Shown: positions 21,036 through 32,008 of the stretch, in pieces
Layout of the letters: every line of letters starts with the position of its first letter
How positions within the stretch are numbered: the stretch's first letter is position 1
Assembly: GCA_025356655.1 (NCBI GenBank)
Contig: JANXRW010000147.1
Span: forward strand, 1 to 32,993
Length of the DNA: 32,993 bases
Reading direction: 5' to 3'
Source: Betaproteobacteria bacterium
GTDB lineage: Bacteria; Pseudomonadota; Gammaproteobacteria; Burkholderiales; SHXO01
Position numbers and translations under genes: made by a program
The notes under the pieces: generated by a model
Seen by the model: the letters and a program-made list of their open reading frames with translations, nothing else
The model's database searches: none
Told to the model about the DNA's origin: nothing

Positions 21036-23588
21036 TCATGCGACCGAGGGGCGCGCCTCCAGGACACACGGTGCGGTTGGCTGCGTCGGCACGGGCATGG
21101 GCAGGTGCACGGTGAAGACGGTGCCACCATTGGAACCGTGTGCGGCGACGATGCTCCCGCCGTGGGCGAGTACGATTTCCCTGCAGATCGGGAGGCCGAG
21201 GCCAGTCCCTCCAGCGCCCGTGCTGGTGCGGCTGGACTGGACAAATTTCTCGAAGATCCGCTCCAATTCCCCGTCCGGCACCCCGACTCCGCGATCGGCC
21301 ACCTCGAGCACGGCCACGGGCCCATCCGGCCCTCGCTGCGGGTGGAGGCCGATTTGCACCTCGCCGCCTGCTGGACTGAACTTGATGGCATTCGAGAGGA
21401 GGTTCGAGAGGACCTGACCGATGCGCAGGGCGTCGACCACCAGTTCGAGCCGTGGGGAGCTCGGGTTCAAGCTGAGCCGCACGCCCCGGGCGGAGGCCAG
21501 CGGCGCCAAGGCTTCTATGCACTGCGCCGCGAGCGCATTGAGCTCCACGGGCGCGGTCTTCAGGGTGAACTGGCCGGCTTCGATCTTGGACAGGTCCAGT
21601 AGGTCGTTCAGAAGCGAGAGCAGGCGGCGACTCCCTTCGTGGATCTTCCTGAAGTAGCGCTGCAGCTTGGCCTGTTCGGGGGGCGTCGCCCGGTGGATTC
21701 CCAACTCCGCGAAGCTGAGGATTGCGTGCATGGGCGTGCGCAACTCGTGCGACATGTTGGCCAGGAACTCCGATTTGGCGGCGTTGGCCTTGCGCGCTTC
21801 GCCCAGGGCGGCCTTCAGGTGCCGAGTGCGATCGTCGACCAACGCCGCCAAGTGGTCGCGGTGGCGGGCGAGTTCCGCGGCGGCTTGGTGGGCCATCGTG
21901 ACATCCTCCGTGACTAGCACGAGGCCGCCCACGTGTCCGTCGGGCCCAAACCAGGGATGGACCTCCCAGCGTTGCCAATGCGTGGAGCCGTCGGGGAACT
22001 CCAGGCGCTCCGCCTCGCAGCGCTCCACCGCCCCGAGGAGGCAGCGCTGATGCGCATCGCGCCAGCGCTTGGGCAGGTCCGGGATGAGATCGTAGTGGCA
22101 AAGCCCTTCGATGCTCACGCCTGCGAGGCGGTGCTCGGCGAGCCAACGGTCACTAAACGCGATGTAGCGCATGCGCGTGTCGAACATCGCCGCGGCGGCG
22201 GGGACGTGTTTGACAAAGGTCGCCAACTGCGCCCGAGAAAACGCGGCTGCCAGCTCAGCCTGCTTGCGACCGCTGACGTTGGTGATGTAGCCCTCCCAGA
22301 TCACCGCGCCGTCGGCGGTGCTGCGCGGCTGCGCCCGTCCTTCCACCCAGAGCGTAGTGCCATCCGGGTGACACACGCGGTACTCGTGATTCCACAGTGT
22401 CATGGTCGTCGCGGAGTCCTCGATGCTGCGCAGGATGCCGTCGCGGTCCTCCGGGTGCAGCGCCGCGACGACCTTGTACGTGTTCTGAGCGGCCTCCTCG
22501 GGAGAAATTCCGTAGATCTGCGAAATGCCCGCGCTCGCGTAAGGGAACCACGCCCTGCCGTCTGCCTCTCGGCGGTATTGGTAGATCATGCCCGGTACGT
22601 TCGCGGCGATGCGCTCGAACAAGCGGTGTTGTTCGCGTGCCTGTTCCTGCGCCCGCAGCTTCTCATCGATGTCCAGGTGGATGCCCACCATGCGCCGGGG
22701 CTCGCCGTTGGGACCTCTGCTCGACACGCAGCCCGCCGTGAGAACCCAGCGCCAGCTTCCATCCTGCTGCTTCATGCGAACCTGGTGATGGAACCGGCTG
22801 CTACCGCCACGCAGGTGCTCGGCCAGCAAGGTCTCGGTGGCCGCAAGGTCCTCGGGATGCAGCAGCGCCAACCAGGCTGCGCCGCTCGGCACCCGTTGGC
22901 CGGGGGCATAGCCCAGCATGGCGAGCCAGCGCGCGTTGGTGCGCAGTTCGTCCTGTTCGATGTCCCAGTCCCAGGTCCCTAACTCGGCGCCCTCGATCAC
23001 CGTGCGCAGGCGTTCCTGTTGCTCGAGTATCGAGTCGCGCAGCGCCACTTGCTCGGTGACATCGGTTTCCACGGCCACAAACCCTTCCAACTTGCCCGCG
23101 GCGTCGCGCACGGGTTGGATGTCCGTTTCGACCCAGTAGAGCCGCCCGTCGCGGGTCCGATTGCGTAGCGTGACCCGGGCCCCTTCACCGGCGTTGAGCG
23201 TGGCGCGCAACCCGGCCACCGCGGCCTTGTCGGTTTGCTCACAATGCAGAAATTCGCTGGGGTGGCGGCCTCGCACCTCGTGAAGCGCGTAGCCCGTCAA
23301 GCGGGCGAAGGCGTCATTGGCCCACAGGATGCGCCGTTGGATATCGGTGACGACGAGCGGCCGGCCGCTTTGCTCGAGTCCGCGGAACAGGCGAGAGGGG
23401 GCGGGCCCAACCCCCAGGGCGAGGCGCAGGCGCAGGGCGTGGGCACAGCAGCCCACCCCCAGAATGGCGCCCACGAGTTGCAGCACGGCCACTGCCGCGC
23501 GCGGCCCGAGGCCCAAGATCTGGGCGACACTTGCGGCGGCTAGTACCATTGCGCTTGCCAAGCCGAGGCCGAGCAGCCTAGTGCTCAA
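21036..23588 (-). CDS. Multi-PAS membrane-associated sensor histidine kinase
   Basis: An 850-residue histidine kinase. Residues about 8-55 form two hydrophobic segments, probably a short membrane hairpin. Four PAS domains follow (about 65-185, 190-310, 315-440 and 455-575), the second and third being PAS_3/PAC type. HisKA has H614 in 'FLANMSHELRTPMHAIL', and the ATPase has the N-box 'NLLSNAIKFSPAGG', 'DRGVGVP', 'IFEKF' and 'GTGLGLPICREIV'. There is no receiver or HPt domain, and no response regulator gene is adjacent other than ntrC. The signal is unknown; PAS_3 domains often bind small ligands, haem or flavin. The start is TTG 23588, with GAGG about eight bases upstream. Confidence 0.93.
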   Translation of the reverse strand: MSTRLLGLGLASAMVLAAASVAQILGLGPRAAVAVLQLVGAILGVGCCAHALRLRLALGVGPAPSRLFRGLEQSGRPLVVTDIQRRILWANDAFARLTGYALHEVRGRHPSEFLHCEQTDKAAVAGLRATLNAGEGARVTLRNRTRDGRLYWVETDIQPVRDAAGKLEGFVAVETDVTEQVALRDSILEQQERLRTVIEGAELGTWDWDIEQDELRTNARWLAMLGYAPGQRVPSGAAWLALLHPEDLAATETLLAEHLRGGSSRFHHQVRMKQQDGSWRWVLTAGCVSSRGPNGEPRRMVGIHLDIDEKLRAQEQAREQHRLFERIAANVPGMIYQYRREADGRAWFPYASAGISQIYGISPEEAAQNTYKVVAALHPEDRDGILRSIEDSATTMTLWNHEYRVCHPDGTTLWVEGRAQPRSTADGAVIWEGYITNVSGRKQAELAAAFSRAQLATFVKHVPAAAAMFDTRMRYIAFSDRWLAEHRLAGVSIEGLCHYDLIPDLPKRWRDAHQRCLLGAVERCEAERLEFPDGSTHWQRWEVHPWFGPDGHVGGLVLVTEDVTMAHQAAAELARHRDHLAALVDDRTRHLKAALGEARKANAAKSEFLANMSHELRTPMHAILSFAELGIHRATPPEQAKLQRYFRKIHEGSRRLLSLLNDLLDLSKIEAGQFTLKTAPVELNALAAQCIEALAPLASARGVRLSLNPSSPRLELVVDALRIGQVLSNLLSNAIKFSPAGGEVQIGLHPQRGPDGPVAVLEVADRGVGVPDGELERIFEKFVQSSRTSTGAGGTGLGLPICREIVLAHGGSIVAAHGSNGGTVFTVHLPMPVPTQPTAPCVLEARPSVA

Positions 23589-23629
23589 GGCATTGCCTCG
23601 CCGGGTGAAGGCCGGGCCATTGCGGCTCC

Positions 23630-23653
23630 GGAGTGATCTCTCATGATCACTCC
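23630..23653. repeat. Inverted repeat, 9-bp arms, between ntrC and the PAS kinase gene
   Basis: GGAGTGATC (23630-23638) and GATCACTCC (23645-23653) are perfect arms around TCTCAT. It lies between the ntrC stop and the kinase start. Without a T-tract it may be an attenuating hairpin, an mRNA processing site or an operator. Confidence 0.55.
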
Positions 23654-23694
23654 CATTACGACCGAGTAACCCCCGGCTTTAGCGCCGCCGCTGG

Positions 23695-25098
23695 TCAAGC
23701 CTCCACGGGGGGCTTTCCTTCAATTTCCAGTTCCTGGATCTTGCGCGTCAAGGTGTTGCGTCCGAGGCCCAGGAGTTGCGAGGCCTCGATGCGTCGCCCT
23801 CCCGTGTGGGCAAGCGCGCGCAGGATCAGGGCGCGCTCGAACTGGCGGGTCATCTCGTGCATGATGTTGTGCTCGCCGCGGTTCAAGGCGTTCTCCGCCT
23901 CGCGCTCCAAGGCTGCGATCCAATTCTCCGACGACGCGGGGCGTTGCTCCTCGCGGAACTCCGGCGGGAGGTCCGCGATCTCGATGTTCACACCGGGGGC
24001 CATCACGGTGAGCCAGTGGCAGAGGTTCTCCAACTGGCGCACGTTGCCCGGAAAGTCGTGCCCCATGAGGTACTTCATCGCTGACTCGGAGAGCCGCTTG
24101 GTCTCGACGCCGAGCTGACGCGAGCTCTCGACGAGGAAATGCCTCGCCAGCAGTGGGATGTCCTCCCGGCGTTCGCGAAGGGTGGGAAGGCGGACGCGGA
24201 TCACGTTGAGGCGGTGGAAGAGGTCCTCCCGGAAGAGCCCTGCCCGAACCCGCACATCCAGATCCTGGTGCGTAGCCGCGATGATGCGCACGTTGGCCTT
24301 GATGGGCTGGTGCCCACCCACCCGGTAGAAATGGCCATCGGAGAGCACTCTCAGTAGCCGAGTCTGCAGGTCCGCCGGCATGTCGCCGATCTCGTCGAGG
24401 AAAAAGGTGCCCCCCTCGGCCTGTTCGAACCGGCCACGACGCATGGTCTGCGCACCCGTGAAGGCGCCCCGTTCGTGGCCAAAGAGTTCGGACTCCAGCA
24501 GGTCCTTGGGTATAGCAGCGGTGTTGATCGCGATGAAGGGTTTGCTCGAGCGCGGGCTATGCCGGTGCAGCGCGCGAGCCACCAGTTCCTTCCCGGTTCC
24601 CGAGGATCCATTGATCAGGACCGTGGCCTGGGACTGGCTCAGACGACCGATGGCACGGAAGACCTCCTGCATGGAGGCGGCCTGGCCGAGGATCTCCGGG
24701 CCAGGCTCTGGCACCTCGCGGGTCTCCGTCTGGCGCAGGCTCTCTTCGACGGCGCGACGGATCAACTCCACGGCATGATCCACGTCGAAGGGCTTGGGTA
24801 GGTACTCGAAGGCGCCGCCCTGGAACGCGGCTACGGCGCTCTCCAGATCCGAGTAGGCGGTCATCACGATGACCGGCAGCGCGGGGTGGCGCTCCTTGAT
24901 CACTTGCAGCAGGTCCAGGCCCGACCCCCCCGGCATGCGGATGTCACTGACCACCACCTGGGGCACGGAGGTGGCGAGTGCGGCCAAGGCCTCATCAGCC
25001 GAGTTGAACAGGCGAAAGGCGATGTCCTCTCGCGTCAACGCTTTCTCGAAGACCCAGCGGATAGACCGGTCGTCGTCGATGATCCACACCGGTCTCAT
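23695..25098 (-). CDS. ntrC: Nitrogen regulation response regulator NtrC
   Basis: NtrC activates sigma-54 promoters when phosphorylated by NtrB under nitrogen limitation. The 467-residue protein has a receiver domain (1-120; phospho-acceptor D52 in 'VVVSDIRMPGGSG', 'VMTAYSDLESAVAAF', 'YLPKPF'), a sigma-54 AAA+ domain (about 140-370; Walker A 'GSSGTGKE', the sigma-contacting loop 'GAFTGA', 'FLDEIGDMPADLQ', 'GLFREDLFHRLNV'), and a C-terminal Fis-type helix-turn-helix ('EASQLLGLGRNTLTRKIQEL'). ATG 25098 overlaps the ntrB stop (ATGA); the frame is open to 25299 but that part lies inside ntrB. Confidence 0.97.
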   Translation of the reverse strand: MRPVWIIDDDRSIRWVFEKALTREDIAFRLFNSADEALAALATSVPQVVVSDIRMPGGSGLDLLQVIKERHPALPVIVMTAYSDLESAVAAFQGGAFEYLPKPFDVDHAVELIRRAVEESLRQTETREVPEPGPEILGQAASMQEVFRAIGRLSQSQATVLINGSSGTGKELVARALHRHSPRSSKPFIAINTAAIPKDLLESELFGHERGAFTGAQTMRRGRFEQAEGGTFFLDEIGDMPADLQTRLLRVLSDGHFYRVGGHQPIKANVRIIAATHQDLDVRVRAGLFREDLFHRLNVIRVRLPTLRERREDIPLLARHFLVESSRQLGVETKRLSESAMKYLMGHDFPGNVRQLENLCHWLTVMAPGVNIEIADLPPEFREEQRPASSENWIAALEREAENALNRGEHNIMHEMTRQFERALILRALAHTGGRRIEASQLLGLGRNTLTRKIQELEIEGKPPVEA

Positions 25099-26204
25099 GA
25101 GGCGCTCCGCCGGGCATCCGGCACGCCCCCAGCGTCGCCGGGCAGCGGCAGCAGGATGGTAAAGCAGGTCCGCCCCGGCTCGCTTTGCAGTTCGATGATG
25201 CCGTGATGCTGGTTGATGAAGGTTTGGGCGAGCGTGAGACCCAGTCCCGTGCCGCCTTGCTTGCGGGACACCAGCGGCCGGAAGATCTTCTCTTGCCACT
25301 CGGCGGTGATGCCGGGTCCGTTGTCGATGATCTGCACCATCAGCCCCAGGCGGTGAAGGCGGCGGGCCAGCGTAACCTGGCGCACCACCCGTGTGCGCAG
25401 CGTGATCTCGCCACGACCTTCCAGCGCCTGAGCGGCGTTGCGACCGATGTTCAGCAGCGCCTGGATGATCTGCTCGTGGTCCGCGACGATATCTGGAGCG
25501 CTCACGTCGTAGTCGCGCCGCAGCCGGATGCCTTCGGGGTACTCGGCCAGCACCAGGCTGCGCACCCGCTCCAAGGCCTCGTGCACGTTCAGCGTCCGCA
25601 ACTGGGGTGGGCGGTGGGGGGAGAGCAGCCGGTCCATGAGCGCCTGCAGCCGGTCGGCCTCCTTCATGATGACCTGGGTGTACTCGGTCAGGTCTGGCCG
25701 CTCCAGTTCCCTCTCCAAGAGCTGCGCAGCCCCGCGCAGCCCACCCAGGGGGTTTTTTATTTCATGGGCGAGGTTACGCAGCAGAACGCGGCTGGCCTCG
25801 GTTTGGTCAATCTGGCGCTCCTCGCGGGCGAGCTTCAGTTGGTATTGCAATTCATTGAACTCCATTAGGAAGCCGGCCTGTCCCATGAGTTCGACGGGAG
25901 ACACCGTGCACCCCACGTCCAGGCGTTCCCGGCCGGCCGTGGTGAGCACCAAGTCCAATTGCGAATGACTTGAATTGTGCGTGGAGGCGTAGTCCACCGC
26001 GGAGTTCAGAACGGAGGGATCGGCGAAAACCTCCTGCAGGGCGAGTCCCAAGACACTCCTTTGGCTGAACTTGAACAGGTTCTCGGCGGCTGGGTTGGCA
26101 TAGCGCACTCGGCGGCCCCCATCGAGGAAGACCACCGCGGTCGCCAGTGCATCGAGCACGGCCGACTCGAAGGGCGCGTTGGTCCCGTCGAACCCCGACA
26201 TCAT
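25095..26204 (-). CDS. ntrB: Nitrogen regulation sensor kinase/phosphatase NtrB
   Basis: NtrB phosphorylates or dephosphorylates NtrC in response to PII (GlnB/GlnK) status. The 369-residue protein is soluble, with an N-terminal PAS domain (about 13-120; 'AVVFLDGGRRVRYANPAAEN'), HisKA with H147 in 'NLAHEIKNPLGGLRGAAQLL', and an ATPase domain ('NIGRNAAQAL', 'IDNGPGI', 'GGTGLGLTLAQTFI'). Starts at ATG 26204 or 26201 give MMSGFDG/MSGFDG; a GTG at 26246 is also in frame. It overlaps ntrC by four bases and follows the DUF4124 gene by about 72 bases, in the order glnA, DUF4124, ntrB, ntrC. Confidence 0.95.
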   Translation of the reverse strand: MMSGFDGTNAPFESAVLDALATAVVFLDGGRRVRYANPAAENLFKFSQRSVLGLALQEVFADPSVLNSAVDYASTHNSSHSQLDLVLTTAGRERLDVGCTVSPVELMGQAGFLMEFNELQYQLKLAREERQIDQTEASRVLLRNLAHEIKNPLGGLRGAAQLLERELERPDLTEYTQVIMKEADRLQALMDRLLSPHRPPQLRTLNVHEALERVRSLVLAEYPEGIRLRRDYDVSAPDIVADHEQIIQALLNIGRNAAQALEGRGEITLRTRVVRQVTLARRLHRLGLMVQIIDNGPGITAEWQEKIFRPLVSRKQGGTGLGLTLAQTFINQHHGIIELQSEPGRTCFTILLPLPGDAGGVPDARRSAS

Positions 26205-26276
26205 TTCAGCAAGAAGCGCGCCATGCCCGGTGGGCTCGACCAGCACCGGCCAGAGCGCGGCAACCGCTTGGGGCGG

Positions 26277-26744
26277 TCACGGCAGATTCGAGAGTTCGCG
26301 CTTGAGGGAGTCGAGATTTTTTTCGTGGGTCGCGACCGCGTCCTGAAAGGGCTTGAGGCGTTCGAGCACCCGTTGGTAATTTTTCTCATCCCCATTGCGC
26401 ACGGCCTCCTGGTCGCCCAGTTGGCGCCGTGAGTCCTCCAAGGCGGTCTGCTCACGAGCGAGTTCCTCCTCGAGGATGCGGCGGCGCTGATCGTCGCGGC
26501 GCTTCTGCGTGATGCCATCGACCTTTGGCCTACCGGCGGGCTCGGCTGTTCGGGCCGGGGCCACGGCTGCTGGCGCCTGGGCGGCTTCAGGGGCGAGGGT
26601 TTCGAAGCACTTCTCCTTGTGCGCATTCTTCTGCGGGACGTTGGCATAGATGACCTTGCCGTCCCCGTCGACGTACTTGCAGGTCTCCGCCGGGGCGTTG
26701 GAGGCCGCGAGAACGATAAGCAGGACCAGGAGTGCTTTTGCCAT
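26277..26744 (-). CDS. DUF4124 exported protein between glnA and ntrB
   Basis: A 155-residue protein with a signal peptide (MAKALLVLLIVLAASNAPAE). The compact DUF4124 module follows at about 21-47 ('CKYVDGDGKVIYANVPQKN', then CF), with an alanine/proline linker and a charged coiled-coil (about 75-150; 'RRDDQRRRILEEELAREQTA'). The function is unknown. Its fixed place between glnA and ntrB is common in betaproteobacteria, so it may ride on nitrogen-regulated transcription. A terminator after glnA (26854-26877) suggests it depends on read-through or its own promoter. The mature protein should be periplasmic, with two cysteines able to form a disulfide. Confidence 0.88.
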   Translation of the reverse strand: MAKALLVLLIVLAASNAPAETCKYVDGDGKVIYANVPQKNAHKEKCFETLAPEAAQAPAAVAPARTAEPAGRPKVDGITQKRRDDQRRRILEEELAREQTALEDSRRQLGDQEAVRNGDEKNYQRVLERLKPFQDAVATHEKNLDSLKRELSNLP

Positions 26745-26853
26745 GGCGTCGAGTGGGCGCGCCGTTGGCGCCCCGTTCCGTTGAATGAGCCATCAGTGTG
26801 ACAGCTTAAACCGGCTTCGGGTTGCCTGCGTCGGGGGCCGCACCTGCAAAAGA

Positions 26854-26877
26854 AAAGGGCGGGTTACCCCGCCCTTT
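26854..26877 (-). terminator. Terminator of glnA
   Basis: Arms 26854-26863 and 26868-26877 give a perfect 10-bp stem with a 4-base loop. On the minus strand it is followed by TTCTTTTGC. It starts 18 bases past the glnA stop and would limit transcription into the DUF4124-ntrBC genes. Confidence 0.8.
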
Positions 26878-26895
26878 GCAGGCGTCCCTTGGGGA

Positions 26896-28308
26896 TCAGA
26901 GGCTGTAATACATGGCGAATTCCACCGGGTGGGTGGTCATGCGGAAGGTGGTGACTTCTTCCATTTTCAGTTCGATGTAGGCATCGAGCATGTCGTTGGA
27001 GAACACACCGCCGCGAGTCAGGAATTCGCGGTCCTTGTCGAGTTCGTCGAGCGCCATGTCCAGCGAGGAGCACACGTTCGGGACCTTCTTGGCTTCCTCC
27101 GGGGGGAGGTCGTACAGGTTCTTGTCCACCGGGTCGCCGGGGTGAATCTTGTTCTGCACGCCATCCAAGCCGGCCATCATCATGGCGGCGAAGGCAAAGT
27201 ACGGGTTCGCCGTGGGGTCCGGGAAGCGCACCTCGATGCGGCGACCCTTGGGGCTGCTCACGAAGGGGATGCGGATGGCAGCGGAGCGATTGCGCGCGGA
27301 ATAGGCCAGGTTGATGGGGGCCTCGAAGCCGGGCACGAGTCGCTTGTAGGAGTTGGTCCCGGGGTTGGTGATGGCGTTGAGGGCCTTGGCGTGCTTGATG
27401 ATCCCGCCGATGTAGTAGATCGCGAAGTCGGACAGGCCCGCGTAGCCGTTGCCGGCGAACAGGTTTACGCCATCCTTCCAGATGGACTGGTGGACGTGCA
27501 TGCCGGAGCCGTTGTCACCGACCACGGGCTTGGGCATGAAGGTCGCCGTCTTGCCGTAGGAGTGGGCCACGTTGTGCACCGTGTACTTGAGGATCTGCAT
27601 CCAGTCCGCGCGCTGGACCAGCGGGGCGAACTTCGTACCGATCTCGCACTGTCCTGGTGCAGCCACCTCGTGGTGATGCACTTCCACCTCGACGCCCTGC
27701 TCTTCCAGGGCCAAGCACATGGCTGAACGGATGTCCTGGAGCGAGTCCACGGGCGGCACGGGGAAGTAGCCCCCCTTGACGGGCGGGCGGTGCCCCTTGT
27801 TGCCCCCTTCGATTTCCAGTCCGGTCGACCAGGGGGCTTCTTCGGAATGGATGCTCACGGCACAACCGGACATGTCCACGTTCCACTTGACCGAGTCGAA
27901 GACGAAGAACTCGGGTTCGGGTCCGAAGTACGCCACATCGCCCTGTCCCGAGGACTTCAAGTAGTTCTCGGCGCGGCGCGCCAGGGAGCGGGGGTCGCGG
28001 TCGTAGCCCTTGCCATCCGAAGGTTCAACCACGTCGCAGGTGAGGATCAGCGTCGCCTCATCGGTGAAGGGGTCCATGCGGACGGTGCTGGGGTCGGGCA
28101 TGAGCAGCATGTCAGAGGCCTGGATTCCCTTCCATCCAGCGATGGAGGAGCCATCGAAAGCGTGCCCCTCTTCGAACTTGTCCATGCCGAAGGCCTTGGC
28201 GGGAACCGACACGTGTTGTTCTTTTCCGCGCGTGTCCGTGAACCTGAAGTCAACAAATTTGACCTCATTGTCTGCCACCAGTTTAAGGACGTCGGCTGCC
28301 GTGGTCAT
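26896..28308 (-). CDS. glnA: Glutamine synthetase, type I (GSI-beta)
   Basis: GlnA makes glutamine from glutamate, ammonia and ATP as a dodecamer. The 470-residue protein shows '[21 protein letters not shown]', the metal-binding '[10 protein letters not shown]', '[15 protein letters not shown]', '[20 protein letters not shown]' and '[21 protein letters not shown]'. The adenylylation site is '[10 protein letters not shown]' with Tyr about residue 399, so it should be controlled by GlnE as in enteric bacteria. ATG 28308 is preceded by GGAG six to seven bases upstream. The upstream region has a sigma-54 element and two NtrC-like sites, linking it to the ntrBC genes downstream. Confidence 0.97.
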   Translation of the reverse strand: MTTAADVLKLVADNEVKFVDFRFTDTRGKEQHVSVPAKAFGMDKFEEGHAFDGSSIAGWKGIQASDMLLMPDPSTVRMDPFTDEATLILTCDVVEPSDGKGYDRDPRSLARRAENYLKSSGQGDVAYFGPEPEFFVFDSVKWNVDMSGCAVSIHSEEAPWSTGLEIEGGNKGHRPPVKGGYFPVPPVDSLQDIRSAMCLALEEQGVEVEVHHHEVAAPGQCEIGTKFAPLVQRADWMQILKYTVHNVAHSYGKTATFMPKPVVGDNGSGMHVHQSIWKDGVNLFAGNGYAGLSDFAIYYIGGIIKHAKALNAITNPGTNSYKRLVPGFEAPINLAYSARNRSAAIRIPFVSSPKGRRIEVRFPDPTANPYFAFAAMMMAGLDGVQNKIHPGDPVDKNLYDLPPEEAKKVPNVCSSLDMALDELDKDREFLTRGGVFSNDMLDAYIELKMEEVTTFRMTTHPVEFAMYYSL

Positions 28309-28367
28309 CTAGAGCTCCTAGGAAAAAGATATGGTGACCCGAGAATTCGAGAAACAGGGGCGAGGGT

Positions 28368-28383
28368 TGCAGGAACTGTGCCC
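28368..28383 (-). promoter_or_regulatory. Sigma-54 promoter of glnA
   Basis: On the minus strand GGGCACAGTTCCTGCA fits the -24/-12 consensus TGGCACGN4TTGCA at all but three defined positions, with the required ten bases between GG and GC. The start would fall near 28357, about 49 bases before the glnA ATG. An extended -10-like TGGCATAAT (28414-28406) further upstream could be a secondary sigma-70 promoter. Confidence 0.75.
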
Positions 28384-28447
28384 GGGTCGTTTCGGGGAGA
28401 ATGCTATTATGCCACAGGCGCTTGCGTGGGCCTGCGCATGGGGGGGC

Positions 28448-28464
28448 GGCACGATCGTGGTGCG
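28448..28464. promoter_or_regulatory. NtrC-like site, proximal to glnA
   Basis: GGCACGATCGTGGTGCG matches the TGCACC-N5-GGTGCA NtrC consensus at 9 of 12 positions. Its centre lies about 100 bases upstream of the predicted sigma-54 start. It also sits in a perfect GGCACG/CGTGCC inverted repeat. Confidence 0.5.
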
Positions 28465-28478
28465 TGCCAAGACGCAAC

Positions 28479-28495
28479 CGCACCATTATGGGGCA
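28479..28495. promoter_or_regulatory. NtrC-like site, distal to glnA
   Basis: CGCACCATTATGGGGCA matches the NtrC consensus at 10 of 12 positions. It is centred about 31 bases, near three helical turns, from the proximal site and about 130 bases from the predicted start, as in the paired sites upstream of enteric glnAp2. Confidence 0.6.
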
Positions 28496-28522
28496 ACATC
28501 CCGAACCTGGAGTGCTTCTGCA

Positions 28523-28984
28523 ATGGCCGACGAACTTTCCGCCAAGTCCATCCTGTCCGCCGCCCAGGCGCGCGCAACGGAGGCCGGGTATCCCTACCGC
28601 GGAGCACTCCTGCCCGCTGAAGCCCATCGGCTCCTGGAACTTGACCCGCAGGCTCGATTAGTGGACGTACGCACGCGCCCGGAACTTGACTACGTGGGTC
28701 GTATCCCCGGGGCCGCCGCGCTGGAGTGGCAGCGCTACCCCGACGGTTTGCCGAACCCGGACTTCCTGCGCCAACTCCACGCGCTGAGCAACCCGCAGCA
28801 GCCGCTGTTTTTCATCTGCCGCAGCGGTGCCCGCTCCCACGCCGCGGCCAGTGCCGCCACGACGGCCGGCTGGCAAGAGGCCTACAACGTTCTGCAGGGT
28901 TTCGAGGGCGACCGTGATGCCGCCGGGCACCGCGGCACGCTGGGCGGCTGGCGGTTTGGCGGCCTACCCTGGATACAGGGCTGA
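28523..28984 (+). CDS. Single-domain rhodanese-like protein
   Basis: A 153-residue cytoplasmic protein. The rhodanese domain (about 35-145) has 'RLVDVRTRPELDYVGRIPGA' and the active-site loop 'FFICRSGARSHAAA' with C99, followed by 'AYNVLQGFEGDRD'. The loop keeps the cysteine and arginine needed for persulfide chemistry. The physiological acceptor is unknown. ATG 28523 has GGAG about ten bases upstream; the frame is open back to 28331 but that part is the glnA control region. It diverges from glnA, with the NtrC-like sites 28-75 bases before its start. It converges with uppP, leaving four bases between the stops. Confidence 0.9.
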   Translation: MADELSAKSILSAAQARATEAGYPYRGALLPAEAHRLLELDPQARLVDVRTRPELDYVGRIPGAAALEWQRYPDGLPNPDFLRQLHALSNPQQPLFFICRSGARSHAAASAATTAGWQEAYNVLQGFEGDRDAAGHRGTLGGWRFGGLPWIQG

Positions 28985-28988
28985 GGCG

Positions 28989-29810
28989 CTACTCATCCCA
29001 GTGCACGATGCCGGCGTAGCCGGTCCAGAGCACCATCAGGCCGAAGGCGATCCGGTACCAGGCGAAGGGCGTGAAGTCGTGGGTCGCGATGTAGCGAAGC
29101 AGCGCGCGCACCGCCACGAAGGCGGACAGGAAGGCGGCCACGAAGCCCACGGCAAATAGGCTGATGTCGTCACTGCTCAGCAGCGCGCGATTCTTCACCA
29201 ACTCATAGGCGCTCGCCGCGAAGAGCGTTGGCACGGCGAGGAAGAAGGAGAACTCCGTCGCGGTTCGCCGTGACAGCCCGAAGAGCATTCCGCCGATGAT
29301 GGTGGCGCCGGAGCGCGAGGTGCCGGGCACCAGGGCGAGACACTGGGCCAGCCCGATTTTCAGGGCATCGCTGGTGCTCATGTCATCCACGGATTCCACG
29401 CGCGTGCGCAGGCGTCGACGCTCCACCCAGAGGATGACGATACCGCCGATGATGAACGCGAGCGCCACCGGCAGAGGCTTGAACAGCACCGCCTTGATCT
29501 TTTTGCCGAAGGCGAGTCCGATGACCGCCGCCGGAATGAAGGCGATACTGATATTCAGCACGAAGCGTTGCGCCCGCGTATCGGTCCTCAGGCCTGAGAG
29601 GACCTCGATGAAGCGGTGGCGAAACTCCCACATGACGGCGAGGATGGCGCCGAACTGAATGACGATTAAGAACACCTTACCCTTCTCGTCATTGAAACCC
29701 AGCAGGCTTCCAGCCAGGATCAAGTGGCCGGTGCTCGATACCGGAAGAAACTCGGTCAGGCCTTCGACGATGCCCAGGATCAAGGCCTTGCCTAGCAGTG
29801 TGATATCCAC
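28989..29810 (-). CDS. uppP: Undecaprenyl-diphosphatase (BacA/UppP)
   Basis: UppP dephosphorylates undecaprenyl diphosphate so the lipid carrier can be reused for peptidoglycan and other envelope polymers; overexpression gives bacitracin resistance. The 273-residue membrane protein has about eight helices and both family motifs: '[17 protein letters not shown]' (residues 15-31) and '[20 protein letters not shown]'. The start is GTG 29810, giving [13 protein letters not shown]; its ribosome-binding site is weak. It follows thiC by 70 bases on the same strand, so the two may share a transcript. Confidence 0.95.
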   Translation of the reverse strand: MDITLLGKALILGIVEGLTEFLPVSSTGHLILAGSLLGFNDEKGKVFLIVIQFGAILAVMWEFRHRFIEVLSGLRTDTRAQRFVLNISIAFIPAAVIGLAFGKKIKAVLFKPLPVALAFIIGGIVILWVERRRLRTRVESVDDMSTSDALKIGLAQCLALVPGTSRSGATIIGGMLFGLSRRTATEFSFFLAVPTLFAASAYELVKNRALLSSDDISLFAVGFVAAFLSAFVAVRALLRYIATHDFTPFAWYRIAFGLMVLWTGYAGIVHWDE

Positions 29811-29880
29811 GGATCAGTGATTTCCAAGAGGTGAGAATGAACGGCCGGGCGGGTCCGTCGGACCCCCCCGGGGCAGCGCA

Positions 29881-31800
<1,920 letters not shown>

Positions 31801-31940
31801 CTAGGCGTTCCCCGGGGCGCGCAGGCTAGCGGCCGCGGCGGGTCCTTGGGGGCTGTTGTCTGGCCATCGTGGTCAGTCTCCGGGGCGGAAGCCCGGCCCC
31901 GTGCGGGTTCTCGAGGGGCCTGCCTGCTCCCACGTCGGGC

Positions 31941-31968
31941 TGTGAACGTAATGGAATTGTGTGATAAT
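31941..31968 (+). promoter_or_regulatory. Possible promoter of pcm
   Basis: An extended -10 (TG-T-GATAAT, hexamer 31963-31968) has a poor -35 (TGTGAA, 31941-31946) 16 bases before it. Transcription would begin about 33 bases ahead of the pcm ATG. Confidence 0.45.
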
Positions 31969-32008
31969 TTCAAGCTGATAATTTTTTCGCCTTTGCCGAA
32001 CAGCCCCC

